NCBI GenBank assembly: GCA_964035015.1
Contig: OZ036008.1
Span: 11,805,192 to 11,869,191 of the forward strand
From: Corallium rubrum
Taxonomy: Eukaryota; Cnidaria; Anthozoa; Scleralcyonacea; Coralliidae
Direction of reading: 5' to 3'
Length of the DNA stretch: 64,000 nt
Shown here: positions 12,101 to 24,900 of the stretch, in pieces
How positions within the stretch are numbered: the stretch's first letter is position 1
Layout: each line of letters starts with the position of its first letter
The notes under the pieces: model-generated
What the model was told of the DNA's origin: nothing
The model's database searches: none
The model's input: the letters and a program-made list of their open reading frames with translations, nothing else
Program-made: the position numbers and the translations under genes

Positions 12101-15100
12101 AAGAGAAATGGTTTATCTTTGCAATTGAGAAGAAAAACCTCTATTGCTCAACAGGATCCAGAACGAATGATAGCTAAACTCGTGTCATATGTAATTCAAG
12201 TAAGACGCCTACAGAAAAAGCACGAATACAGCCCCTCTGATATCATTGCAATGGATGAAACTCCAGTTTGGTGCGATATGGTATCCGAAACCACTATTGA
12301 CGCAACCGGGACAAAGACTATTACACTGAAAACGACGGGTCATGAAAAGGCTAGAGCATCAGTTTGTTTAGCTGCCAAGGCCGATGGGACAAAACTTAAG
12401 CCTATGGTAGTCTTTAAAGGAGCAAAACGAGAATCCGCAGCGCTAAACGAAGAGTTCAAACGTAGAGCGGTCGTAGCCACTTCGGTAAATGGATGGATGG
12501 ACACTGAATTAACTCGTACCTGGACCAACTCTGTTCTAGGAGCGTTTTCTTTCAACCGAAGGCTGTTAGCTTGGGACTCCTACGAGTGTCACCTTGTGGA
12601 CAGTATAACCGACTCTCTGAAATCCAAGAAAATCGATCGCGTGATTGTCCCGGGAGGTTGTACCAAATATATACAGGCGCCCGACGTAAGTTGCAACAAA
12701 CCATTCAAATCATTGTGCACAGAAAGGTGTGATGAATGGCTGGCGACAGTAGGCATTCACGAAGAAACAGCAGCTGGGAATTTGAAAGCGCCACCAAGAA
12801 AAACCATTTTGCAGTGGATTCTGGATTCCTGGGATGAATTGCCTACAGATGTCATCAAGAAATCGTTCAAAAGTTGTGCATTGAACCTTCCAGTTGACGG
12901 CTCAGAAGATGATGCGATTCACTGTTTCAAGGAGGGACAGCCGTGCAACACTGGACAAGCCGTCCTGAAATCACAACTGGATATTCTCGACGAGCCAGAA
13001 ACGAATCCTTTCGACACTGAAGAATACACGTCTTCCGATGTTGAAGAGGCATGCCCTACTATTCAGCTGTTAGACTCGGACCACGAAGGAGACAGTGACA
13101 TTGAAATAGAATGAAACTTAGTCATTATATAAGACAGTGAACAGTTCAATTTTCATATATATTTATATATATTTAAAAGACATATGAATTTTATTCTTAG
13201 TTTTTTAATAAATTCACAGTTGTTGTTACAAAATTTGCAATAAACGCCGCCCTCGAATAAACGCCGCCCTCGAATAAACGCCGCACCTGAAGCGCCAAAA
13301 ATTTAATAAACGCCGCGGCGTTTATTCGAATAATTACGGTAACCATGCATTTTCCATAGTACAGCAATAAATGTGAGTTGCAAAATGTTGCATTATGTGA
13401 ATCAAAATATAATATAATTGTGGTACAATATAACAAAATGAAGGCAAGATAGAAAGTCTATATGCCATGCTACAATGTTCCTTAAGATTGTCATGCTAAC
13501 AAATCTCATCAACAGATCAACTCACCCAAGTCAAAAAAATGTTTAGCAGAGAAAATATCAACATGGAAAGTATGATCTACCATTGGGGTGGTGGCATTTG
13601 ACTTCGTTTTCTGACCCACCCCATGTCATACCACCAGGGCATTTGCATAAAGGCAGACTTGCCAACCTACCCCAAGCAAATACAGTGAGATCCAATTTTT
13701 TCCTCCAAAAAAATAGCGAGAAAAATGCAACAATAGTGATAAAACAACGTTCATGTTCAAATCAATTCATTTTGCTTTTTTCCCATGTAATAGTTTTAAC
13801 AAATATATACAGTAGTATTAATAAAAGATAAGACTTTTTTTGTTGTTTTTTGGGTTTTGTTTTATTTGACGATGGTATATACCATTGTCAAAATGGCGGA
13901 TGTGGAAATGAATTTATCGTGACTGCTAAATTACTGCGTTACTTCATGTCAGTTGTCCTACATCTACAGACTATACAATCTATGTCCATATTTCGGTAAA
14001 TTAAAATAAAATGTAAATTAATAGACAGATTTAGCAAACAGGACGTGGACGTCAAGAGGACGTCACTTGACCGGTGAAGACTGGGTCGAGGACGCCGTCG
14101 TGTTGTGAATAAAATCAGATTTAGCAAAATATCTGGGACGCTAGACAACGTTGTTTTTTGTTCTAGAACACTCTTTATCTAATAATCCATGGACTATGTA
14201 GAAAGAAGCTTTGTAGATGTTTTTCTGCCATTGATTTGCCCAGTATTACATGTAAGACAAATTTTCTAACGCAGATATCAGTAGGAGAGATAATTGTCAG
14301 GTCGCTACTATTTTGAGTGTGTCTGTATTAATTCAGATGTTCTCGAAATATCATTTACCACATTATCGACAGAACTTCTCTTTTGTCCATTAGCTTAGTG
14401 TGATTATTACTTATGTTTTTATTTAAATAAATCCACGATTTCTATTTTCTGCTGTCGTCATGTTGTCGTGATGCTTTTTTTTGTTTACCTGTGGTTGAAA
14501 TTTATGGCGCGGTGTGGTTTGCAATCTGTTCGTGATGCTTTAACCCTTGCCTATGCTGAAAACTATATCAGTGATGCTGAGTTTGTGTTGCTGTATGAGT
14601 ACAACCGTTCAAAACCCGTTTTTCCTTACTGGAAATTCAATGCTTTTAATTTGGAGACTTGGGATGACGAGGAGTGTCGGACAGAGCTACGGTTTGGCAA
14701 ACATGATCTCCCATTATTGATGCAGTGTTTGCAAATTCCTGAAAAAATTGTCTGCCAACAACGAACAACCTGTAGTGGAATGGAAGGGTTGTGTATTCTC
14801 TTGAAAAGACTGGCATACCCTTGTAGATACACTGACATGGCAACTCGATTTGGAAGGAACCCAACCGAAATGTGCCTTATATACAATACAGTACTGGATA
14901 ATATCTATGATATTCACCACCATCGCCTTGAAAGCTGGGACCAACCATTTCTTTTGCCAGAACAACTCCACAGCTATGCCCTTGCCATTCACAACCGTGG
15001 TGCCCCTCTTCAGAATTGCTTTGGATTTGTGGATGGTACAGTACGTCCAATTCCTAAACCAAAATACAACCAAAGAGTGATGTATAATGGTCATAAGCGA

Positions 15101-15898
15101 GTCCATTCCATAAAGTTTCAAAGCATTGTTGTACCAAATGGTCTTATTGTGAATCTTGCTGGTCCATTTGAAGGCAAGCGACATGACAGCACTATGCTGT
15201 ACGAGTCTGGTGTGCTGCCTAACCTGAGACGTGTTGCTTTTTACAACAACCAGCCACTTTGTTTATATGGTGACCCAGCATACCCTTTGGGAGTCCACCT
15301 TCAAGGACCCTTTAAAGAAAGACAACGTACCCCCGAAATGCAAGCTTACAACAAAGCTATGAGTGAAGTACGAGTTTCAGTGGAATGGATGTTTGGAAAC
15401 ATCACAAAGTATTTTAGTTTTGTTGATTTTAAAAGGCAAATGAAAGTGAACTTGAGTCCTGTTGGTAAGATGTATTTTGTTTCTGCATTACTTGAGAATG
15501 CCCACACCTGCCTTTATGGAAACATTGTTTCACAAGCATTTCAGCTTGAACCACCTTCACTACAGCAATATTTCTGGTAATTAATTATGCACTTCTTTCT
15601 TATTTTGTATTCTTAATTATTACAAAACTGTTAATTTAATTGCAATGTTGAACATATTGTTTTGAACATTAGAAGACAAAAATGTAATAATTTATTAAGA
15701 TGATAATTAACATTCAATTAACATTTCTTATAGTAAGTAACAATTTATATTTAATTAACAATTTATATTCAATTAACATTTTTTATAATAATTAAAATTT
15801 ATAAGCAAATTAACATGTTATAATAATAATTTGTATTATAATATGAATATAGATATATAATTTACATACATAATCAACAATTATACCATGAGCTTAAG

Positions 15899-15956
<58 letters not shown>

Positions 15957-18900
15957 TATTGGATGTTTTGGTATGTAGTATCGCTGTATATTTTTATGAG
16001 TTGTGCTTTATTTTGATGAGCCCACAGGGTGAGTCAAAATACAAATAACAAGTAAAAATGTACAGCGATGCTACACTCCAAAACATCTTATAAGAGATTT
16101 ATTATACAACTGCTCTGATCTACAAATTTTTATGGAAAAAGAAAACTATAAAAAGGCCAGAGAAGTAGTGTGACTTGTACCAAGACAAAATAATAAGCAT
16201 ACATGAAGTAGTCTCCTGTGTGATAAATTTGTTTGGCTCCAAATACAGTATCGCTGTATATTTGCACTCATTTTTAGCGTTATTTGGACAGTTTTTAATG
16301 CAGTTGTATAATAAGACTTCATATCCAGCCTAGTGGCAAATAGTATAATTGTTTTTATGTAGACAACCACTATAATTACATAATTTAAATGAAATTATTT
16401 TTTGCATTCACTTTACCAAATCCACCCAGTATTGAAGCTGCCTAATATAATAGAACATGCTATGTAATCGAGTGAAATGCCCAATATTACTTATAATATA
16501 ATCATGATTTTTTTTCTCTCATTACATTGACTTCATATATAGTGGTTGTCAGTATGTCTGTGTTTATATATCTATATCAAAAATTTATACAGTGTCACCT
16601 GATGTAACAAAACATTTAATCTTTTTCTTTAATTATATTGGCAAGCAATTGTGTTTGCTGCTGTTGTTGTTGCATAAATGTCATCATTTGCTGCTGCAAC
16701 ATGGCAAATTGTTGCTGCTGCTGCTGTTGTTGTTGCTGTTGTTGCTGCTGCATCTGGTGCTGTAAATACTGCTCCGACAGCTTCATTTGTGTAGAGCATT
16801 GCTGTTGGGTTGTACGAACCAGCTCCATAAATTCCATTTTCTGGGTATTCTGGGCTTCTCTCTCTTCCTTCTTTTCCTTTCTTTCCTGTTCCTTTGCTTC
16901 TTTGTCTAATTCAATCTTTTCATTCAACCATGTAAACATATCTCCTGATCTCCTTCTCTTTTTTACTTGTTCTTGACTCTCATCACTTCCAGTTGTTCTC
17001 TTTTTTGTCTCACTAAACCTCTCCATTGCCCTCTGTCTCATGTCTTTTGCTTGTGCCTTTTCTTTTTCATTCTTCTGTTTCTTCAATATATCTTCGTTTT
17101 CCATCATCAGGTCAGTCTCTTCACCAATTTCTATTAATTCCTCCAGTAAGCTTTCTCTCTCTGTCAATTCTTGGCCACCTTCACCTGTTGCTCTCTTTTC
17201 TTGGGCCATCTTTGCCTTGTATTTTTTTGACAATGTACCAAAGTGATCCCTGGCAGAACGAGCAGTTATCTCAAAACCTTGAGTGTTTAAATTATCTGCC
17301 ACTTTTTGCCATCTTGCCCCTCGTTCCCTTGATTTTTGCTTGTGATTTAAAACACCCTCTACAGTCACTTCTTTTAGTAAAGTAAGGTCCTTCTCATCAG
17401 ACCACACCATAACTGATCTAAATTAAAACATATTAAAACATAAGATTTAATACTGTATTGAACAGGTATATCATTGCTATCATATTTATTTTAGTAATAT
17501 AATGTATATAATACTTTTTCTTTAAGTTGTCTTCGTTCACTTCCATTTAGCGATAGTATATAAAGCTATATAAAGAACAAATAAATGAACAAAATTTAAT
17601 TTATTGTGGGTGGGGAATTATATGTTTATTTAAACAAAATAAACAGTGTTTATGAAAAATATATACGAAGATGGCAAATATTTGTAAACTAGACGAAGGA
17701 AAAACACTGCATTAAAAGTGTAAGCCTATTAAAATTGAGCATAAGAAAACAATTTAATTTAATTTAAGAAATAAAACAAAGAATGGATACAATAGTCTTC
17801 GGCGGATAATTTGTGTTTTGTTTAATATGAATCATTCATGACACAGAGCCAGAGGAACTATTTAATACGAGTTTACACATACGTACTAAGTATCATAAAT
17901 AAAACAAAGTTATACAGAACTACTACTTCTAATAAATGTTTTATTTGTACTTACCTTTTACATAGGAAAACAAACCAAAACAACTCGCGTCGTAGACAGG
18001 ACGTGAAATCTCACAATTCACGTCCTAAAAATCGCTGAGACGACGTCGTCTTTAGCGCCGGAAGTGAAATTGACTAAAATCCACGCCAGCTCACGCCATC
18101 TCACGTCCTCTTGACGTCCACGTCCTGTTTGCTAAATCTGTCTATTAATTCCCTTTGGCACCAGCTCTTCCTTCAAGCCAAGATACTCAACAAGATTATT
18201 GAAATTCGTCAGCTGCTCTGGAGCAACCTTGGGTAATGGCGCAGGATTTTCTGGAGTTTCAACCTTCTTGGCGCGAAGATAATCCAAAATGAGACCAAAA
18301 TATTTTGGATTAAAATCGAAGAAGACGCAGCCATCTTTGTCGAGTTTCAAACCATCCTCCCACCGCCCGCTAAACATCGAAGCGAGCAAAGATCCTTCGA
18401 CTTGACAAAGAGTTGATCTTTCCGTTGTCATCTTTTTTCCTCCAACATTCAAATGAATAATATCATTGTCGTTAACTCTCTCTCTTTCGATACTACTCAA
18501 ACCAGTAGAGCGAGACATGGACGATTTTTTTATCGCTTCCTAAGCACAGAATAAAGAACCACAGAATAGTAATACACCAGAAGTCCAACTCGCGTCGGAA
18601 CCTTTGAAGTTTATGTCCTCGCGCATGTCGCCTCGCGCATCTGGATTCCTCGCCATCCTACGCCATCCCACGCCATCCCACGCCATCCTGGCAAGTTCCC
18701 CCGGCAGTTTGGTCCTTCAAAAGGTTAAAACTGCCGGGGGAACTTGCCAGGATGGCGTAGAATGGCGTCGGATGCACTGATTTTATAGAGATCAGTGGTC
18801 GGATGGCGTAAAATATCGCGCCTGCGCATTGAAAAAATGCGGACAAGTTTTCACTTGAGTTGGACTTCTGGTTGTATTACAATCTCGTTCCCAGAGCCCA

Positions 18901-21900
18901 CGTTCCCCACCCGGGAAACGAGACTCTGGGATAATCCGTTTCACATCGATATTTCATTGGCTGATGAACACAGTGAACTCTATGTAACTCTTCTTCCGGA
19001 TAACAAGAATCCTGTGATAGCGAAAGTTACTGGAAATTGTAAGATGCGCGAATGAACGGATTTAACTCGCTGCGCATCCCACAATCTTTGTCAAGAACTG
19101 TTGACCATAAATTAAAAACACTATTAGGGGGGGTTGCACGGGGAGGAGGCGGGTTAAAAAGCCCCCCCGACAATTTTCAAGTTAGGGTTAGGGTTACCCC
19201 CGGGAAATTCACATTTTTGAGTTAGGGGGTTCGGGGGGGGGAAGGGTTTCATTAAAAACCTCTTTATTAAACAATTCCAGTAACTTACTGCATACAATGC
19301 TTTACAATGACAGTAGTTTACTGGTTACAACGTGAGCATCGACTGGAACTGAGCAGAAGGGCCACTCGGGGCTCAGAGTGTCGCCGTTTTTCAGTGCGCA
19401 TGCGCGGGGTCTGCCGAAGCTCGCAGCCAGTAAACCAGGTCAACAAGGAGTGTAATGGCGAAATACGGATTTGCTTCACTAAAATCGCTATATCTCACAA
19501 ACTAGTCGCCCGATCTTCACGCTACAACCAGCAGTGATTGAGAGAAGGTAAGTGACAATATTTTTGCTGTTTAGAAGACATGAAAAACATCTGAAAGTGA
19601 AAATTTACGGAATTAAAACCGCCACAGTATAGAGCCACTAAAGTATTCTTGTCGATTTTCCACTTGCCTTTACGGCTTGAAAAAAAAGAGTAGAAACTCT
19701 TTGAAAACATGTCAAACATTGAGTACAAAGATGAAATCACACGTATGTGTTATTATTTACTGAACCAGACGAGTAGCTCTGAACAACGAAGCAATTCTGT
19801 TAGGTGAATTTGGGGCAATTACACACTGTGACACTCTGAAATTTGCTGACCAGTATTCCATAAATCAAACTACTAAGTGCCCACAATCTACCCGCTTTTC
19901 AAAACTAAAGTTAATAGCTCTCCAATAATAACTTTAATATTTTTATTGAGAAGCGTGGCTGATTTTTATGTTTGTTTTGTTTTTTATTACAGTTGAATCA
20001 TGCATACAGTATTTCTTCTTCAACTTGTTTAATATATTCATATCATGTCAGACCATTGATCTTCTTGAACTTGAAAGCAGTGTACTGAAATATATGCGAT
20101 CAGTCCAAGATTGGGGTTGCTAAGCTCCTTCATAGTACATATTTTAGATCAAAACAAGGACTGGTGTATAATAAGAATTTCAATGGAGCATTGTGTTTAC
20201 TGGATGGTCACTTGTAAATTATTTCTATAGTTTGATACTGTACTTTGATTTGTACTACAGTGTAAATTATTTTTTTGCTATATAAAAATAAATATTTGGG
20301 ATTGACTGTTTGTGATTGAATTGAGGTTGAATTTCTTCTTGAACTGCACCAGTGCAACAGCAAATTTGCTCCAAACAAAGTCATTCAGAGAAATTAGTTT
20401 TACTAAAACAATGTCCTTGTCCAATCTGAGATTAAATTTTGCTAATCAGGCCTTTCCAGATTACAAAAAAGAAGGGAGAATGCAATTGCATGCAAACATT
20501 TCTGCCTAGTTAGTTTCAATTAATCAATGGTTTATAGTGCTGTATATAAACTTGCACAATATCAAATGATTTCAACATGCAAAACTGATTGCTATTGAAA
20601 AAGTTTTATTCCTTCTGTAAGACAATGATGTGAAAAAACTTTATATATATTCTATCATGTATTCTAATAGAAATTTGGAATATTTTGTAATTCAGTTTTT
20701 TAACTGCAAATATGGTATTAAAACATACAAATAGCCCTGGCCCCTGGTGTCAAACAAGACAGCAAACAGCTCACAGGTGGTGACATCAAGCAGTAATTTA
20801 AACATAAGTTACCTCTATCATAAGTTTAATTCCTACATGTTAGTTTTATGAAATTTTAAAAAAATATAACAACAGTACTAAACTGGCCTAATTAATTTCA
20901 AAATATATTTAATACTGTAAAACGACAAAACGTCACCTAATAGAATTGCTTCGTTTTCAAAATTACTCAATCCATTCAAGAAATAACAGGAAATATGTGC
21001 AGTTTAATCTTTATACTTAACGTTTAAACTGCTTTTAAAGATTGTCTGCTCTTATTTTTGCTTGCAAATGCAAGTTTAAAGAAGATGGTAATGCTTTAAA
21101 TAGCTTCACACAGTGGCGGTTCGAGTTCGTTTCAATTCCGTAAATTTTCACTTTCAAATGTTTTTCGTACCTTCTAAACGGCAAAAATATTGTCATCTAC
21201 CTCCTCTATTACTACTGGCGGGCCCTTCTGCTCAGTTCTTTATTCTGTGCTCCTAAGTGTCAGTTTTACAGTATTAACCGCGGATCAATTTCAAAGCAAT
21301 CACGAGGTGTATTCTCATGTACCACGTGATAAACATCCAATTGTTTATACCATTGTTAACTCGTAAACAAGCTATCACGTGGTACATAAGAATACACCTC
21401 GTGATTGCTTTGAAATTGATCTGCGGTTAACGAAACTGTTGCTTCGGAAGCAATGAAAACATCGTCTGTGTCTCGCTCTACTGATTTGAGTAGTAATTTC
21501 TTCGAACTTTGCCTTGAAACGCTTGGTCATGGCATCAAATTTTGCCAGTAAATCTTCGCCGTCCATGTTGCTGTTTAGGAACTTTTAGAAAAACAGTTAT
21601 TTTACACACAAGTCAAAGAAATTCAGTTGAACGTCTAGACATATACTACTCGACATTTGCAGATTTGCTACTTTTTCTACATCCACGTACAATTAGTCAG
21701 CAGAAAATTTCACTGGTACCTCATGTTAAAAAGTACAAGATTTACGAGTGATTCCTCAGTTTAGTAATCGAGTGTTGATGAATCAAGCATAATGTTCGTA
21801 GAAAGTATAGCTATACGTACAAACAAAGTCAATATAAACACAATAACTTAGAGTTTTTATTTCCATAATCACTTGATGACCAGACATTAGTCTGTCCCGA

Positions 21901-24900
21901 GGTATTCGGTGGTTCATTTAATAGAATGACCAAATACAAAATGAAGGCAAGATAGAAAGTCTATGTACCATGCTCCAATGTTCCTTAAGATTGTCATGCT
22001 AACAAATCTCATCAACAGATCAACTCACCCAAGTCAAAAAGATGTTTAGCAGAGAAAATATCAACATGGAAAGTATGATCTACCATTGGGGTGGTGGCAT
22101 TTGACTTCATTTTCTGACCCACCCCATGTCATACCACCAGGGCATTTGCATCAAGACAGACTTGCCAACCTACCCCAAGCAAATACAGTGAGATCCAATT
22201 TTTCCCTCCCAAAAAGTAGTGAGAAAAATGCAAAAATAGTGAGAAAACAACGTTCATGTTCAAATCAATTCATTTTGCTTTTTTCCCATGTAATAGTTTT
22301 AACAAATACAGTAGTATTAATAAAAGATAAGACTTTTTGTTGTTGTTTTTTGGGTTTTGTTTTATTTGACGATGGTATATACCATTGTCAAAATGGCGGA
22401 TGTGGAAATGAATTTTTCGTGACTGCTAAATTACTGCGTTACTTCATGTCAGTTGTCCTACATCTACAGACTATACAATCTATGTCCATATTTATTTTGT
22501 CGTTAAATTTCGGTAAATTAAAATACTGAAATCAAACCAATGAAGAATCTAGTTTTAGGATTTTAATTTATCGTCAGAATCGAGTACGGAATCGTGAGAC
22601 CGTGAGATTGTAGTCAAAACGGCAAAACCGCGAGACTTGGCAGGTCTGTGTATGTACAGTGTGAAAATATATTTATACAATAATTTGAATAGTATGTGCG
22701 TTTTTATTAATCGATAGCCATGATCTATAAAAGGACAGATGCACAGATTACATCACTGACGTGGTCTGATTTCTCTAAACCAATCACAGATCTCACTGCA
22801 ACATCATGAGCCAATGACGTTGCTTGATTTGTATAGATCATGGATCACGTCAGATAAAGTGATTTATCTTTTTTAATGCCCTGGAAATTCACTGGGAAAT
22901 TTAATAAGTCTGTTGAAACATAATTTTTCAATTTTCTATTGTATAAAATAAATAGATTCAATTTTTTTATTGTCTGTTCAGTTATAGATGTACAGAGGAC
23001 GTCACAACGTGCTAAGAACATCAGTGACCCACATGTTTTGTTGTGTCTGTTTCATTGGTCGTTGTCACATCAGCTTTGTAGATGACTTCTGCAACCATGC
23101 AGTTTCCTTTCAAGGGGCAATCGGTTTTATTTCTGCAGCTGCAATTTTGTTTGTTGTTGTTGTTGTTGTTGTTGTTGTTGATGTTGCTGTCATTGTTGTT
23201 GTTACTGTTTTCTTTCAATAGAATGCGGTGGTTGTGTTTGGAAATAGCACTTTTGATGTTTTCCATGCAGCTTGACAGGAACTAAAGTGAAACTTTTTTA
23301 GTTTCCTGATTGATGATCACTTAACGTGTGAAACTCGGAGTAGCAACGTTCATTTTTTAAATAAAATCTATCTTGCTCTACCTTCAAAAGTATCGAGCAC
23401 TCTGTGGTCTATTGTAAACGACTACTTTAACTATATATATACATATATACATATATATATATACATATATACATATATACATATATAAATATTACCAGGG
23501 TTAAGTCACGTTGGCCTGAAAAACAGAGAAAAATCTTCTCGACGTTTCGAGCGAAGGCCCTTCGTCAGGAGAAATTAGTAAACAACTCACATGTGGTCAC
23601 GCGTATTTATAGCAGAGCTACAATGGGAATCACGTGAACACATGTAAGCCAATAAAAACAAAGTAAACAAATAAATTAATATGTAATTTTAGCCTGTGTG
23701 CAGGTGATGACCCAATTTGTGGGTCAGCTACCTGCAAATAGGCAAAGAAACAGGTTATAAATTACTATTTAAATCATCAGAAAAAGGTTAAGGAAAAGGT
23801 GTGGAATATGGTGGTGGAGTGAGCTAAATGAAAGAGAATCGCTCATTGAGGCCGTGAGGGTGAATGGTACCAAGTTTGTAAATGAGACGCATTTCTTGTT
23901 TACGACGAGTATCGTTACAACCTGTAATGGGCTGAATGGCACAGATTTTCATGTTGGAAAAGGAGTGGTTGGCACTGTTGAAGTGCCTGGCAACAGGTTT
24001 GTTTTGCACATTGTATTTGACATCACGAAGGTGTTCAACAAACCTGTCACCTAAACGTCTTCTAGTTTCTCCGATGTAAAGCATGGGACATTTACTGCAA
24101 GAGATACAGTAAATGAGGTTGGAGGAAGTGCAAGTGAAACTGTGGGTAATGTTGAACTTACATTTTGGAGCCGAAATTGAAATTGAGGAGTCTAAATATT
24201 TGTATGTACGATACTCGTCGTAAACAAGAAATGCATCTCATTTGCAAACTTGGTACCATTCACCCTCACGGCCTCAATGAGCGATTCTCTTTCATTTAGC
24301 TCACTCCACCACCATATTCCACACCTTTTCCTTAACCTTTTTCTGATGATTTAAATAGTAATTTATAACCTGTTTCTTTGCCTATTTGCAGGTAGCTGAC
24401 CCACAAATTGGGTCATCACCTGCACACAGGCTAAAATTACATATTAATTTATTTGTTTACTTTGTTTTTATTGGCTTACATGTGTTCACGTGATTCCCAT
24501 TGTAGCTCTGCTATAAATACACATGACCACATGTGAGTTGTTTACTAATTTCTCCTGACGAAGGGCCTTCGCTCGAAACGTCGAGAAGATTTTTCTCTGT
24601 TTTTCAGGCCAACGTGACTTAACCCTGGTAATATTTGGATTTCAACCGTGGCCGACGCTGTCCTAGAAGCTTTTAACTGTATACATATATACATATATAT
24701 ATATATATAACCATTAATGCTAACTGTAAATAACCATGATTAACTTTACAACAGTGCTGTAAACTAACTACGGTAACCAAGTCAGTATGCTATATTCACA
24801 GCACTTTTGCTATAAATATACATGTAGCCACTTTCTTATTTTTTAAATTAATACAATATTTACAAAGCTGTTCTTTTAACACATAGCATATTTATGTGCA

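Larger units (their letters stand above)
10794..13339 (+). mobile_element. Complete pogo/Tigger-type DNA transposon with two genes
   Basis: Ends CCGTAATTATTCGAATAAAC and its inverted copy are flanked by TA on both sides. The matching empty site (gccaTAaccatgc) is present in unit D near 32518, so the borders are exact. Subterminal repeats of gaataaacgccgcc occur several times at each end, probably transposase binding sites. It carries a plus-strand DDE transposase and a minus-strand HIRAN-like gene transcribed divergently from a 200-bp gap. Both frames are open, which suggests a young insertion. Confidence 0.93.
8748..14021. repeat. Array unit A (BTB-SPRY repeat unit) with pogo insertion
   Basis: Homology to the other units begins near ttgttttgtgtctgtttcg and runs through the BTB-SPRY gene to gtccatatttcggtaaattaaa. 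The 10794-13339 part is a later pogo insertion, because unit D has the empty site gccataaccatgc. The unit ends abruptly at the Harbinger element. Confidence 0.85.
14022..18144. mobile_element. Complete PIF/Harbinger element
   Basis: Terminal inverted repeats of about 40 bp start TAGACAGATTTAGCAAACAG and are flanked by TTAA on both sides. The element holds a plus-strand Harbinger transposase and a minus-strand Myb/SANT protein, the standard two-gene layout. The right flank is inside BTB-SPRY copy B (after residues VPKGIN); the left flank is the end of unit A. The two flanks therefore do not form one original target, implying a deletion at the left end. Confidence 0.92.
18493..21493. mobile_element. 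3.0-kb non-autonomous TA-target element (Tc1/mariner-like)
   Basis: Ends CTACTCAAACCAGTAGAGCG and the inverted copy CGCTCTACTGATTTGAGTAG (25 bp, one mismatch) are flanked by TA. Intact copies read tcgataatttcttcg at the site, proving TA duplication. Similarity of the arms continues to gcacagaataaagaac. No transposase was found. Inside are several further elements, so it is a nest. Confidence 0.82.
18145..21566 (-). pseudogene. BTB-SPRY copy B, broken by two transposons
   Basis: The BTB portion remains at 18145-18492 (through VPKGIN), and the N-terminal 25-30 codons at 21494-21566 ([20 protein letters not shown]). The TA element at 18493-21493 splits the coiled coil, and Harbinger removed the SPRY part. 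The BTB residues match copies A, C and D with few changes (for example [19 protein letters not shown]). It cannot make a full protein. Confidence 0.9.
23488..24636. mobile_element. Penelope-like retroelement fragment in inverted-arm form
   Basis: Arms of about 420 bp (23488-23918 and 24207-24636) are inverted copies beginning aatattaccagggttaag. The unpaired centre plus the left arm encode a minus-strand GIY-YIG endonuclease end. Each outer part carries a hammerhead-like motif. Head-to-head terminal copies are a known arrangement of Penelope-like elements. The TA tract beside it is the target. Confidence 0.8.

Noticed and set aside
13583..13831. Repeated [22 protein letters not shown] frame as a second gene of the array unit
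   Set aside because: It is conserved only because the units are recent duplicates; the frame differs in length between copies, is lost in unit C, and shows no domain.
14714..15184. 156-codon minus-strand frame
   Set aside because: Antisense shadow of the Harbinger transposase.
19183..19199. Interstitial telomere repeat
   Set aside because: Only two to three TTAGGG-like units beside G/C homopolymers; too short to claim.
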